60,485 bases of DNA from the NCBI GenBank assembly GCA_003134505.1, contig PLBK01000037.1, positions 29,047-89,531 of the forward strand. The letters are read 5' to 3'. Positions 33,300 to 41,782 of this stretch are shown here, in pieces. A program made the position numbers and the translations under genes. Source of the stretch: Actinomycetota bacterium. Lineage in GTDB: Bacteria; Actinomycetota; Thermoleophilia; Gaiellales; Gaiellaceae. The notes beneath the pieces are model-generated. The model saw only the letters and a program-made list of their open reading frames with translations. It did no database searches and was not told the origin of the DNA. Each line of letters opens with the position of its first letter. Position 1 is the stretch's first letter.

Positions 33300-35420
33300 T
33301 CAGGGCTTGGCCAGGTAGCTGCGGCCGGCCCTCACGCGGACGGTCCGCTTGTGCGGCAGGTCGGACACCTGGACGATGCCCTGCTTGACGCTGACGAGCG
33401 TGCCGTCGCAGCGGTCGGCCGTCAGCCACCAGGTGCCGCGAACGACCGCGGCGGCGTAGCGCCCACGCGTGCGGAAGCGGCCCTTGCCCTTGCCCCACAG
33501 CCGGCGCACCGTCTTCGGCGGCTTCGTCGCGCCCGCGGCCGAGGTCTTCCTCTTGCCGCAGACCTTGAAGTTGCCGCCCGTCAGGCGCAACTCCACGATC
33601 GGCTTGCCGCTGTCGGTGCCGCGGACGAGGATGAACGCCGCCGGAACCCCGGCGCCGTAGACGTTCAACGTCCCCGTGTCGGTCTTGAGCGTGACGGTGC
33701 CCTTGGTGACGTCGACCTTCGAGCCGTACGGGACCTTGCCGCCGGTGAAGGGCTTTCCGTTGACGAGCACGGTCCCGGTGCGGGTGGCGTTCGCGGGCGG
33801 TGGCTGGCTGCTCGTTCCGCCGGTCACCTCGACGTCGGCGGAGGCGACGAAGCGGCCGCCCGGCGACACGTCGACGATGAGGATCACCGGATAGCTGCCG
33901 GCGGTCTCGTACGTGTGCCCGATGAAGTGCGGCGGCGGGCCCGTTCCGCTCCGCGTGAAGCCGTCGCCGAGCACGACCTCCCAGTCGGAGACGGCACCCG
34001 GCAGGCTGAGGTCGGTCTGGAAGGACACGGCCAGAGGGCCGCGCCCGCCAGCCGGGGCCGCTTTGAACGCGACCAGAGGCGTCCCCGTGCCGGCGCCGGC
34101 CGTGAGGTCTGCCGTGGTGAGGAAGCGGGCGCCCTCGAGCTTGAACGGCGGGGACGGGTAGACGACCAGCGTCGCCTGGTAGCTGCCGTCCTGGGCGTAC
34201 GAATGCTTGACCGTCGCGGGCGGGGGCCCGTCCTTCTCGATCTGCGAGCCGTCGCCGAAGTAGAGCTGCCAGTGCTCGATCGGGACGCTGAGCTTCGCGA
34301 CGACCGCGAACTGCACCGGCAGCGGCGAGGTACCGGAGGCCGGGCTCGGTGTCAGCGTCAGGGCGATCAGCTTCGCTTCGACGCCCGCGGCCCAGGTCGG
34401 AACCGGCCCCGCGAGCGGAGTCAGGCACTGACTGTAGGCGGCCCTGCTCCTGGGCTTCGACGCGAGATCCGGTCTCGAGCCCGGATTGCCCTCGAAGTAG
34501 GCCTGCATCTCGGTTGCCGCGCTCGCCCGCAAAAACGAGCACATGTGCTCAACGAAGGCCGGGTCGTCGACGCTGAGCAGACCCCACTCCGGGACGGAGA
34601 ACGGCTTCCGATGCGAGAGCGCGAGCCGGTAGAGGGCCTCCAGATCCGACCACGGCGCCGTGTCCGTCAGGGCCTCGTCGTAGATGTCGCCGCCGTCGAC
34701 GTCCACGTACGCCGCGCCCGGGTAGTACGTCTCGGGCGCGTTGCCGGGCACACGCGGCAAGCCGCCGGCGAGCGGGCTCCAGACGACGCGGAGCCGGGGG
34801 AACGGGTTGACGGTGAGGTCGCCGCCGCCGAGGGGTGGCAGGCCGAGCGCGCGCAGCTTCGCGTCGATCGTGCTCGCAGTGCCGCCGTGCAGGATCAGGT
34901 AGATGCGGGCGAACGCCTTCCGGTAGCTGGCCGGCGAGTGCGCCGCGTCCCTGGGCTTGCCGTCCGCGTCGTAGCCGGCGTAGAGGTTCCCGGAGTTGTT
35001 CATCTCCGCCATGGGCCGGATGTAGATCCCCTTGCCCCACTCGGCGATCGCCTCGTTCAGAGCGGCGAAATAGGCGTCACCCTGGCCGGCGGCGATCGCG
35101 CCGGGAGTGATCCCCTCGCGGCCGTCGCGGCCCACCGTGCCCAGGTGGAGCATCGGGATCGGCGCCAGGGTCGGGAGGAGCGCGGCGAACGGCGAGCCGA
35201 AGGTGACGCCCTGTCCCCAGGACAGGAACACCTGGTCGACCTGGGAGTCCTGGCCGGTCAGGCTCCGGAAACGGGCGACGTTGCCGCTGACGCCCGGCAG
35301 GGGGCCCGAAGCGGCGACCGCGCTCCGGGCGGTGCCTCCCGAGGACACGACGCCGAGCGCGACCAACGCGGACAGGGCGAGGAAGGAGATAGCGACGGCG
35401 GCCCGGCGAGCCGCGCTCAC
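33300..35420 (-). CDS. Secreted GH26-like hydrolase with PKD repeats and C-terminal beta domain
   Basis: A 706-residue secreted protein. After a signal peptide (about residues 1-37), residues 40-330 form a GH26-like barrel: QVFLSWGQGVTFGSPF, GIYIRPMAEMNNSGNLYAGY with probable acid/base Glu139, VVWSPLAGG, and KPFSVPEWGLLSVDD with probable nucleophile Glu278. Two PKD domains follow (YFGDGSQIEKDGPPPATVKHSYAQDGSY; VLGDGFTRSGTGPPPHFIGHTYETAGSY). The last ~150 residues hold a FecR-like beta domain (TGTLNVYGAG ... SVKQGIVQVSD ... RAGRSYLAKP). GTG 35420 has AAGGAGAG 7-8 nt upstream. It likely cuts a beta-mannan-type or locus-made polysaccharide. Confidence 0.78.
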   Translation of the reverse strand: MSAARRAAVAISFLALSALVALGVVSSGGTARSAVAASGPLPGVSGNVARFRSLTGQDSQVDQVFLSWGQGVTFGSPFAALLPTLAPIPMLHLGTVGRDGREGITPGAIAAGQGDAYFAALNEAIAEWGKGIYIRPMAEMNNSGNLYAGYDADGKPRDAAHSPASYRKAFARIYLILHGGTASTIDAKLRALGLPPLGGGDLTVNPFPRLRVVWSPLAGGLPRVPGNAPETYYPGAAYVDVDGGDIYDEALTDTAPWSDLEALYRLALSHRKPFSVPEWGLLSVDDPAFVEHMCSFLRASAATEMQAYFEGNPGSRPDLASKPRSRAAYSQCLTPLAGPVPTWAAGVEAKLIALTLTPSPASGTSPLPVQFAVVAKLSVPIEHWQLYFGDGSQIEKDGPPPATVKHSYAQDGSYQATLVVYPSPPFKLEGARFLTTADLTAGAGTGTPLVAFKAAPAGGRGPLAVSFQTDLSLPGAVSDWEVVLGDGFTRSGTGPPPHFIGHTYETAGSYPVILIVDVSPGGRFVASADVEVTGGTSSQPPPANATRTGTVLVNGKPFTGGKVPYGSKVDVTKGTVTLKTDTGTLNVYGAGVPAAFILVRGTDSGKPIVELRLTGGNFKVCGKRKTSAAGATKPPKTVRRLWGKGKGRFRTRGRYAAAVVRGTWWLTADRCDGTLVSVKQGIVQVSDLPHKRTVRVRAGRSYLAKP

Positions 35421-35774
35421 CTATCGTCTCTCCTTGGCGCTCATTGCGCGGACAGGTCCAAGGGCCCGACTCACGACGGGACCGATACTCGCAGGTCTCA
35501 CCGCGACACGTGCCATGCCTGCCGGTTCCACGGCGGAACGAGCAACTACGGTGCACGGGAAGCCGGCTGTTCCTTGCGGCGCGCGTATGTGCTCCGACGG
35601 GCTTCGGAGCTTCGTGGCGACGGACGGCCACAGGGTGGGGTGTATGACCGGCTTCGGTGATGCTGTTGGCAACGCGGCGCGTTCGACCGTGTTGCGTCCG
35701 GCGAGCTGCTCGCGCAGGCGCACCAGTCTCGGGAGCTCGACCTGGAGTCGAGGGTTCGAGAGTGCTCCGCTTAG
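35421..35774. other. 354-bp gap before the GH26 gene
   Basis: It holds the ribosome site of the GH26 gene and probably its promoter, although no convincing -10 was seen. An imperfect minus-strand open frame reaches 35421 but has mixed third positions, so I do not call it a gene. A 6-bp stem hairpin (CTCGAC / GTCGAG, 35736-35752) could end the upstream cyclase transcript. Confidence 0.4.
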
Positions 35775-38225
35775 TCATTGCTTGAGGTTTGTGAGTGCGT
35801 GGTCGATCGCGTCCTTGACGGTGAGTGTGCGGCCGCGTTGTCTGGCCTGGTCGAATACGGCACCACAAACGGGGTCGAGGTAGGGCTCGTAGTCGGAGAG
35901 TGCCTGGTCGGTACTCGGTCTCGGCTCGGTCTCGGCGGCCGCTTCGACAGCGCCCCAGAGCAGTCCCGCCTGCGCAGCGTTTTCGTGTTGGGCGGCAAGC
36001 GCGGCTGAGGCTGCGAGCGCGATCGGGAGGTTGACGCGGTCGTCGACGGCGGCGAGGCTTGCGAGGCCAGCACGGAGGGGGTCGGTCGCTGCGGCGGAGT
36101 CGCCGGCGGCGATGAGGTATTCGGCGGCTTGGACGAGCGTGATGCCGTGCCACCAGCTGAAGTCGACGGCTTTGGCGATCGCGGCGCTCTCATACGCGAG
36201 ACGGAGGCCCTCCTCGGGGTTGCCCTGCTCGAACGCTGCTCGGGATAGGACGTTGAGCGCCATCGCCTCGTCGCGGCGGCGTCCGTGTCGGCGGTCCAGT
36301 TCGAGGGCGTCGGTTGCGATGCGGATTGCGCGGGCGACCTCGCCGTCGTGGAGTGAGCCGCTGGCGACGCGGTGCATGAGGTGGGCGGCCTCGGCTTCTT
36401 CTCCGAGTGACCGAAAGATCTCGATGGCGCGTTCGTATTCCGGCGCTGCGAGGTCGGTGCGCTGGGTCATGTCGTAGGTCGCGCCGCGCACGCGCAGCGC
36501 GTTCGCAAGAGTGCGTGGTTCGATGTCGTCCCCGGCGGCGGCGAGAAGCCGGTCGATCCGTTCCCGGCCCCCCACCGGGTCGTTCGTCGCCCAGTAGAGC
36601 TCCAAGAGGAGGACGAGGCTCAGCGCGGGCGTCATCTCGCCGGCCGTCGCCGCCCAGTCGAGCGCGACGTCGACGTTCGCCCGCTCGTCCTGCGCGAGCG
36701 CGATGTCCGGTTCGCCGGTCTGCTGCGGGCCGAGGTTCGCGGTCTCGAACAGATCCAGCAGATACTCGAGCAGACGGCGCGTGAGGTCATCGCGTCTTCC
36801 CGGTTCGAGCCGCTCGGCGGCGAACTCCCGGATCATCTCGAGCATCCCGAAGCGGCCCGACTCCCAGCGGCGGGCCAGGCTCTTGTCGATGAGCGAATGG
36901 AGGAGCTCGAGGTCCGCGTCCGCGACCCGCTCGGCGGCTTCGAGCGTCCAGCCACCGCGGAAGACCGAGAGCGCCGCGAGCAGCCTCCGCTCCTCGGGCT
37001 CGAGCAGCTCGTACGACCACTCGATCGTGGCTCGGAGCGTCTGCTGGCGCGTGTCCGCATCGCGCCCACCGCGGAGAAGGTCGAGACGGCTCCCCAGCCG
37101 GTCGAGGAGCTGCGCGGTCGTGAGCAGCGGGGCACGGGCGGCGGCGAGCTCGATTGCGAGCGGAAGGTCGTCGAGTCGGGCGCAGAGCTCGTCCACGTGC
37201 TCGTCCGGCTGGAAGTCCGGCTGCGCCGCGCGCGCCCGCGTAACGAAGAGCCGCCGCGCTTCCGCCCGCTCGAGCACCGGCACCGGGTAGACCTGCTCGC
37301 CTTGCACCCGTAGCCGCTCGCGGCTCGTCACGAGCACGTTGGCGTGCGGGCATTCGGTGAGGACGGCCGCCACCTCCGGTGCCGCCTCGATGACGTGCTC
37401 GAAGTTGTCGAGCAGGAGCAGTAGCCGCCGTCCGTCGACGAGCTCCGGCAGCGTCCCGCCGCCACCGAGCGCCCGGGCTGCAGCCGGTCCGACGTCAGCA
37501 GGATCGGCGAGCGGCGCGAGCGGCACCCACCACACGCCGTCCGGGTATGCCTCCGCCGCCTCGCCGGCCGCCTGGAGCGCGAGCCGCGTCTTCCCGGAGC
37601 CGCCGACGCCGGTGAGCGTCAGGAGGCGGGCGCCGTCGCGCGCGAGCAGCGCCCGCACATCTGCGAGCTCGTGCTCGCGGCCGAGAAATGGGGTCGCCGG
37701 GATCGGAAGGTTCGTCCGGTAGAGCGTCTTCAGCGGCGCGAACGCGTCTTCGCCGAGCTGGAAGATCCGCTCCGGCGCACTCAGGTCCTTGAGCCGATGC
37801 TCGCCGAGATCGCGGAGCTCGTCACGATCGACGAGCGCCGCCGTCGCCGTCGACACGAGCACCTGCCCGCCATGGCCAGCGGCCGCGATACGCGCGGCCC
37901 GGTGGACATCCGCACCGACGTAACCCTCCTCCGTCAGCAGCGGCGTACCCGTGTGGACGCCCATCCGCACCGGCAGCGCGAGCTCCCGCTGCGCCTCGCG
38001 CGCCGCATCGAGCGCACCGGGAGCGGTCGGAAAGGCAACGAAGAAGGCGTCGCCCTGCGTGTCGACCTCGACGCCGCCGTGCCGCTCGAACGCTTCGCGC
38101 AGGGCGCGGCGGTGCTCGGCCAGCCGGTTCGCGTAGTCCTCCGCCCCGAGCTCACTCAGCAGCCGCGTCGAGCCCTCGATGTCCGTGAACAGGAACGTGA
38201 CGGTGCCGGCGGGCAGATCGCGCAC
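35775..38225 (-). CDS. Class III nucleotide cyclase fused to STAND ATPase and TPR region
   Basis: An 816-residue signalling protein. Residues 1-160 are a class III adenylate/guanylate cyclase homology domain with both metal aspartates (FTDIEGST, Asp15; TQGDAFF, Asp59) and the VRMGVHTG and VHRAARIAAAGHGGQVLVS segments. From about residue 185 a STAND/NB-ARC ATPase starts: FLGREHELADVRALL, Walker A LTLTGVGGSGKTRLAL, Walker B LLLLLDNFEHV, VTSRERLRV and the LDDLPLAIELAAARAPLL GLPL-like motif. A TPR-like helical C-terminus covers the last ~300 residues. GTG 38225 directly precedes the catalytic domain. It may make the ligand of the Crp-family regulator in this window. Bases differ from the neighbourhood: the C-terminal part has more A/T third positions. 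Confidence 0.88.
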   Translation of the reverse strand: MRDLPAGTVTFLFTDIEGSTRLLSELGAEDYANRLAEHRRALREAFERHGGVEVDTQGDAFFVAFPTAPGALDAAREAQRELALPVRMGVHTGTPLLTEEGYVGADVHRAARIAAAGHGGQVLVSTATAALVDRDELRDLGEHRLKDLSAPERIFQLGEDAFAPLKTLYRTNLPIPATPFLGREHELADVRALLARDGARLLTLTGVGGSGKTRLALQAAGEAAEAYPDGVWWVPLAPLADPADVGPAAARALGGGGTLPELVDGRRLLLLLDNFEHVIEAAPEVAAVLTECPHANVLVTSRERLRVQGEQVYPVPVLERAEARRLFVTRARAAQPDFQPDEHVDELCARLDDLPLAIELAAARAPLLTTAQLLDRLGSRLDLLRGGRDADTRQQTLRATIEWSYELLEPEERRLLAALSVFRGGWTLEAAERVADADLELLHSLIDKSLARRWESGRFGMLEMIREFAAERLEPGRRDDLTRRLLEYLLDLFETANLGPQQTGEPDIALAQDERANVDVALDWAATAGEMTPALSLVLLLELYWATNDPVGGRERIDRLLAAAGDDIEPRTLANALRVRGATYDMTQRTDLAAPEYERAIEIFRSLGEEAEAAHLMHRVASGSLHDGEVARAIRIATDALELDRRHGRRRDEAMALNVLSRAAFEQGNPEEGLRLAYESAAIAKAVDFSWWHGITLVQAAEYLIAAGDSAAATDPLRAGLASLAAVDDRVNLPIALAASAALAAQHENAAQAGLLWGAVEAAAETEPRPSTDQALSDYEPYLDPVCGAVFDQARQRGRTLTVKDAIDHALTNLKQ

Positions 38226-38400
38226 AAACGAATCATGCGCTGCCGCACCCCACCGTGACAGGCAGACCCGTTTTCGCACTCGCCAAGGACCGGTGTTCGG
38301 GAACGTCCTTGAGCGACTCCGACCGCCAATCCAGCACGCGAGCTTGCGGACGAGCACTTCCTAGCAAGCTCGGGGCGGCGCCCTCCCGGAGCCATGACCG

Positions 38401-38805
38401 CTACGAGCCCGCGGCACTGGGCAGGTCTTGCGCGATCCCCCAGGTGTAGCCGCCCGGATCGGCGAAGCTCAGCGTACGCATGCCCCAGTCACGATCAGCC
38501 GGGCCGTTGATGACTGTGACACCGTACGCTTTCAACTCACCGTGCACGGCATCCACGTCCTCAACGACGATGGCGAACTGCCCGACACCCTTCTGCGCCA
38601 GGCGTAGGTATTCGTCTGCCGGGACAGCCAGGTGAGACGGATCGTGCCGCAACGCGACATACGTGTCCCCGAAGCGGAAGATTGCCAAGTCCTCCTCCTC
38701 GTCCAGCGGAGCTAGGCCGAACACCTCCCGGTAGAACGTCTTCGAGCGCTCGAGATCCCCGACGATCAGATTGACGGCAAAGATCTGCTTCTCCCATTCA
38801 GCCAC
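38401..38805 (-). CDS. VOC-superfamily (glyoxalase-like) protein
   Basis: A 134-residue protein of two beta-alpha-beta-beta-beta modules: FAVNLIVGDLERSKTFYREVFGLAPL, IFRFGDTYVALRHDPS, GQFAIVVEDVDAVHGELKAYGVTVINGPADR and TLSFADPGGYTWGIAQDLP. It has the usual fold and length of small VOC enzymes or resistance-type binding proteins, but the function cannot be told from sequence. GTG 38805 has GGGAGGAGG about 7 nt upstream. It stands alone between two non-coding gaps. Confidence 0.85.
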   Translation of the reverse strand: MAEWEKQIFAVNLIVGDLERSKTFYREVFGLAPLDEEEDLAIFRFGDTYVALRHDPSHLAVPADEYLRLAQKGVGQFAIVVEDVDAVHGELKAYGVTVINGPADRDWGMRTLSFADPGGYTWGIAQDLPSAAGS

Positions 38806-39132
38806 CCCGCGCCTCCTCCCACTTCTCTGCGTCGTCCGTTGATGTTGTTCTGAGGGTTAGACCACTCGGCGACCGTAACTCATCGATCGAGGCGAAATCG
38901 GCAGACGCTACGCCACTTTCGGAGTGCCGCAGCGTGCGGGAATGTCGCTTGAGCGAGGGCCAACTCTTGCTGGCGAACCCCTACCGTCGTGAAGCTGGAG
39001 GGCTGACCGGCCGGAACCAGGGAGGGGCTCGAAGGGAAGATCGGGCATCCCTACCTCAAGATGCGCCATGACCGGGGCGAACACCGGTTCCGGAGGCGGG
39101 GCGCGCAGCGGGGCGAGGGTGGGATACCGAGC
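38806..39132. other. 327-bp gap, no gene supported
   Basis: Base composition is less G/C-biased than around it. It contains the ribosome site of the VOC gene at one end. A short plus-strand open stretch (GKIGHPYLKMRHDRGEHRF) lacks a start and coherent codon bias. I see no hairpin, tRNA or repeat of note. Confidence 0.4.
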
Positions 39133-39753
39133 TCAGAACTCCGCAGAAGCACCCTCCCGCGAGAACCGCTCCAGCTCCGCGCCGCCGCCGTCGATGATCG
39201 GCTCGCCGTGCGCGAGCAGCAGGACCTCGGGGCGCAGCTCGCGCGCCAGCTCACCGTAGCGCTCGCGCAGGGCGGCCTTCACCGGCTCGGGGTCCTCGCC
39301 GATGAGGCGGTCCGGGACGAACGCCAGCGGGCCGCCGGGCGGATGGCGGATGGCGCCGTCGGCGATCGCCAAGGCACGGTGGGCGGGGAACCAGAGCGCC
39401 ATCTCGTCGGGGCACAGGTGGCCAACCTCGTGGACCACGGCCCCGCCGGGCAGTTCGTTGCCCGGGTCGTAGGGCGTGACCGGGCGGTCGAGGCCGAACT
39501 CGTGCAGGCCGGAACGCGGCACGTGGACCGTCACCCCGAACGCGGCGATGAGCTCCGTGCAGCCACGCCAGTGATGACGGTTCGTCAGCAGGACGTCGGT
39601 TGGCGGCGGGTCGCCGAGCACGCCGGCACCCTCCTCGGGGACCACAGGGTCGAGCAGCACCCGCTCGACAGCCAGGCGGTAGCCGCTGACCGTTATGCCG
39701 ATCGACGGGTGGATCGCCGTCCAGTGCCACAGCCCGGGCCGGATCTCGCGCAT
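39133..39753 (-). CDS. MBL-fold protein with degenerate metal site
   Basis: A 206-residue protein. MREIRPGLWHWTAIHPSIG, VSGYRLAVERVLLDP and DVLLTNRHHWRGC align with a metallo-beta-lactamase-type fold; HEVGHLCPDEMALWF, AIADGAIRH and LLLAHGEPIIDGG match later motifs. However the canonical T-H-x-H-x-D-H is reduced to TNRHHWRGC, so at most one metal-binding half is kept; it may not be a hydrolase. ATG 39753 is preferred over the more upstream ATG because TACGAT ends 7 nt before it. Function unknown. Confidence 0.65.
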   Translation of the reverse strand: MREIRPGLWHWTAIHPSIGITVSGYRLAVERVLLDPVVPEEGAGVLGDPPPTDVLLTNRHHWRGCTELIAAFGVTVHVPRSGLHEFGLDRPVTPYDPGNELPGGAVVHEVGHLCPDEMALWFPAHRALAIADGAIRHPPGGPLAFVPDRLIGEDPEPVKAALRERYGELARELRPEVLLLAHGEPIIDGGGAELERFSREGASAEF

Positions 39754-39760
39754 CCGCGGC

Positions 39761-39766
39761 ATCGTA
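39761..39766 (-). promoter_or_regulatory. Putative leaderless -10 box (TACGAT)
   Basis: Minus-strand TACGAT ends 7 nt before ATG 39753 of the MBL-like gene and overlaps the upstream ATG at 39762, which argues for the downstream start. Confidence 0.4.
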
Positions 39767-39919
39767 CGGCAGCACGAATTGGGCGCGCTCGATCCGCTGA
39801 GCAAAGACCTCGCCAATGCTGCCCTCGGCGCCGCCCGACCCCCCGAGTCTCGGTGCCGTCGACGTAGCGAAAGTCAGTCCTTCGCTATTCGGGTCCTCAA
39901 GCCCGCTCCGGAAGCGGCC

Positions 39920-40867
39920 TCAGCGCAGCTCCTTGTTCGACTCCATGTCGAACCACATGGCGAAGAGGGAGAACTGGACGCCGAAGATGAGCAGCAGCGC
40001 GATCAGGACGGACGTGGCCGTCGGGATCACGTTGCCGAGCGCGCGGAGGACGATCTCGGAGATCCCGAGGCCGAGGCCGGCGAAGAACAGCAGCATCCCG
40101 AGCCCGTAGAAGAAGACGAGCGGGTGGAAATCCCGGATCACGTACTTCTCCTTCATCCGCCAGAAGAACGCCCTCGTCAAGAGCCACGAGATCCGCGGCA
40201 CGACATGGTGGAGGCGGATGCCCGACGTCTCGCCGACGTTGTAGATCGGACGCGAGGGCATGTCGCGGACGCGGGCGTTCCAGACGTTCAGGTGCACCAG
40301 CATGTCGTTCGGAAAGCCGTAGCGCGGGTAGACCCGGCCGAGGTCGAGCGACTCGAGCACGGGCAGGGCGATCGCCGTGTAGCCGGCCTGCGAGTCGGCC
40401 ACGTGCCAGTAGCCGGAGGCGATCTTGGTCAGCAGCGACAGCACCGCGTTGCCGAGGTAGCGCGAGTGCGGGATCAGCTCCCAGGCCTGGCCGCTGAACA
40501 GGCGGTTCGCCTTCGCGTAGTCGACCTCGCCGGCCACGACCGGCTCCACCAGCGCGGGCAGCTCGGCGGGATCCATCTGGTTGTCGGCCGCCATCACGCA
40601 GGTGACGTCGACCCGCTCCTCGATCGCGCGCCGGTAGCCCGAGACGATCGCCGCCCCTACGCCGCGGTTGCGGTCGTGGGAGACGAGGACGACGCGCGCG
40701 TCGGACGCTGCGGCGGCGCGGGCGCGCTCGGCGGTGGCGTCGGTCGAGGCGTCGTCGACGACGTAGACGCGGTCGACGAAGCCCGGGATCCCGGCCAGCG
40801 TCTCCGGCAGGAGGACAGCCTCGTTGTAGGCCGGCACCACCACGGCGATGCGCTTGCCGTCGATCAC
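39920..40867 (-). CDS. GT2 glycosyltransferase with C-terminal membrane helices
   Basis: A 315-residue enzyme. IAVVVPAYNEAVLLPETLAG, YVVDDASTDATAERAR, HDRNRGVGAAIVSGYRRAI and the metal site MAADNQMDPAELP define a GT-A fold of the DPM/GtrB type. SQAGYTAIALPVLESL and YGFPNDMLVHLN follow, and two C-terminal hydrophobic helices (LVFFYGLGMLLFFAGLGLG; SVLIALLLIFGVQFSLFAMWF) anchor it, as in enzymes that load polyprenyl phosphate. GTG 40867 with TAGTCT 7 nt upstream; it follows the Wzz-like gene after 21 bp. Confidence 0.88.
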   Translation of the reverse strand: MIDGKRIAVVVPAYNEAVLLPETLAGIPGFVDRVYVVDDASTDATAERARAAAASDARVVLVSHDRNRGVGAAIVSGYRRAIEERVDVTCVMAADNQMDPAELPALVEPVVAGEVDYAKANRLFSGQAWELIPHSRYLGNAVLSLLTKIASGYWHVADSQAGYTAIALPVLESLDLGRVYPRYGFPNDMLVHLNVWNARVRDMPSRPIYNVGETSGIRLHHVVPRISWLLTRAFFWRMKEKYVIRDFHPLVFFYGLGMLLFFAGLGLGISEIVLRALGNVIPTATSVLIALLLIFGVQFSLFAMWFDMESNKELR

Positions 40868-40874
40868 GGAGAGG

Positions 40875-40880
40875 AGACTA
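40875..40880 (-). promoter_or_regulatory. Putative leaderless -10 box (TAGTCT)
   Basis: Minus-strand TAGTCT ends 7 nt before GTG 40867 of the GT2 gene, inside a 21-bp gap after the Wzz-like gene, suggesting an internal promoter. Confidence 0.4.
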
Positions 40881-40888
40881 GATTCTGG

Positions 40889-41782
40889 CTACGCCTGGTG
40901 CGAGCGAACCTGCGTGGCCACGGGCTCCCAGAACACGGCCGCGAGCAGGCCGAGCAGGAACCCGATGATCGCGCCGATCACGACGCCGGAGCGGCGGCTC
41001 GGCCCGCCCTGGTTCAGTGACAGCGCCGGCGCGACCACCCGCGCCTGCTCGATGTTGTTCGCGGCTGCGATCTGCTGCAGCGCCGTGTTCATGTCGCTCT
41101 GCAGCCCGAGCCGCTGGTCGGCGAGCGAGGCGATCACCACCTGGTAGTTCGAGAACACCTGGCTGCTCGCCGGTGACCCTGCGAGCGACGATTCGGCGCC
41201 CTCGGCCTGCTTCAGCCGCCGGTTGATGCCGGCGAGCTGGGACTGATCCGTCGTCACCTCGGCCTGAAGCACGGCGATCTTCTGGCTCGCGTACGGGAGG
41301 AAGACCTTCACGATCTGGTTGGCGAGCACGTCGGCCGCGTGCTGCACCCTGCCGGCCTTGGCGCCGGTCACCGAAAGCAGCATCAGCGGCGCCGGCTGGC
41401 CCACCTTGGTGCCCGTGAGGCCGAGGATCGGCTTGACTCCGATCTTCCCGCGGAGCTGCGCCGTCGGGATCCCGGAGTGCGCCGCGGTGTACCGGAGCGC
41501 CGCCTCGCTGTTGGCGTACGTTGTCGCGAGCGCGAGGCTCGTCGGCGGGCTGACGATCTGCGAGCCGGCGTTGGGCGCGAGCGGCGAGCCGAGATAGATC
41601 TCCGTGGTCGCCTTCCACTGCTTGCCGCCGCCGAGCGAGACCAGCAGGCCGATGATCGCGCCGGCGACGAAGCCGATCAGCAGGAGCCACCAGCGTGAGA
41701 TCGTCGCCCGCCAGAGGCGGCCGAGATCGATCTCCTGCTCGGCGTCGAGATCGCGCTCGCGCTTGTCCGGGGCGGCGCTCAT
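40889..41782 (-). CDS. Wzz-type chain-length determinant (no kinase domain)
   Basis: A 297-residue protein with two membrane helices (about residues 32-50, WLLLIGFVAGAIIGLLVSL, and 267-287, VVIGAIIGFLLGLLAAVF) and a large outer domain that contains long helices (KIAVLQAEVTTDQSQLAGINRRLKQAEG). The Pro-rich segment near the second helix (VAPALSLNQGGPSRRSG) fits the Wzz/YveK family, which sets polymer length with the Wzy polymerase. There is no tyrosine kinase domain or neighbour kinase. ATG 41782 overlaps the stop of the upstream epimerase gene (ATGA). Confidence 0.85.
   Translation of the reverse strand: MSAAPDKRERDLDAEQEIDLGRLWRATISRWWLLLIGFVAGAIIGLLVSLGGGKQWKATTEIYLGSPLAPNAGSQIVSPPTSLALATTYANSEAALRYTAAHSGIPTAQLRGKIGVKPILGLTGTKVGQPAPLMLLSVTGAKAGRVQHAADVLANQIVKVFLPYASQKIAVLQAEVTTDQSQLAGINRRLKQAEGAESSLAGSPASSQVFSNYQVVIASLADQRLGLQSDMNTALQQIAAANNIEQARVVAPALSLNQGGPSRRSGVVIGAIIGFLLGLLAAVFWEPVATQVRSHQA

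Noticed and set aside
32301-35660. A plus-strand open frame of more than 1100 codons antisense to the secreted protein and GH26 genes
   Set aside because: High GC leaves antisense frames open; the product is low-complexity Arg/Ala/Gly-rich, while the minus strand gives signal peptides, GH26 and PKD motifs.
35421-35723. Minus-strand fragment with RNTVER, a motif seen in IS5-type transposases
   Set aside because: The following residues do not continue as a transposase in any frame, no terminal repeats are present, and six residues can match by chance.
38990-39110. Possible decayed gene in the gap (GKIGHPYLKMRHDRGEHRF on the plus strand)
   Set aside because: No start codon, no recognised family and no consistent codon bias.
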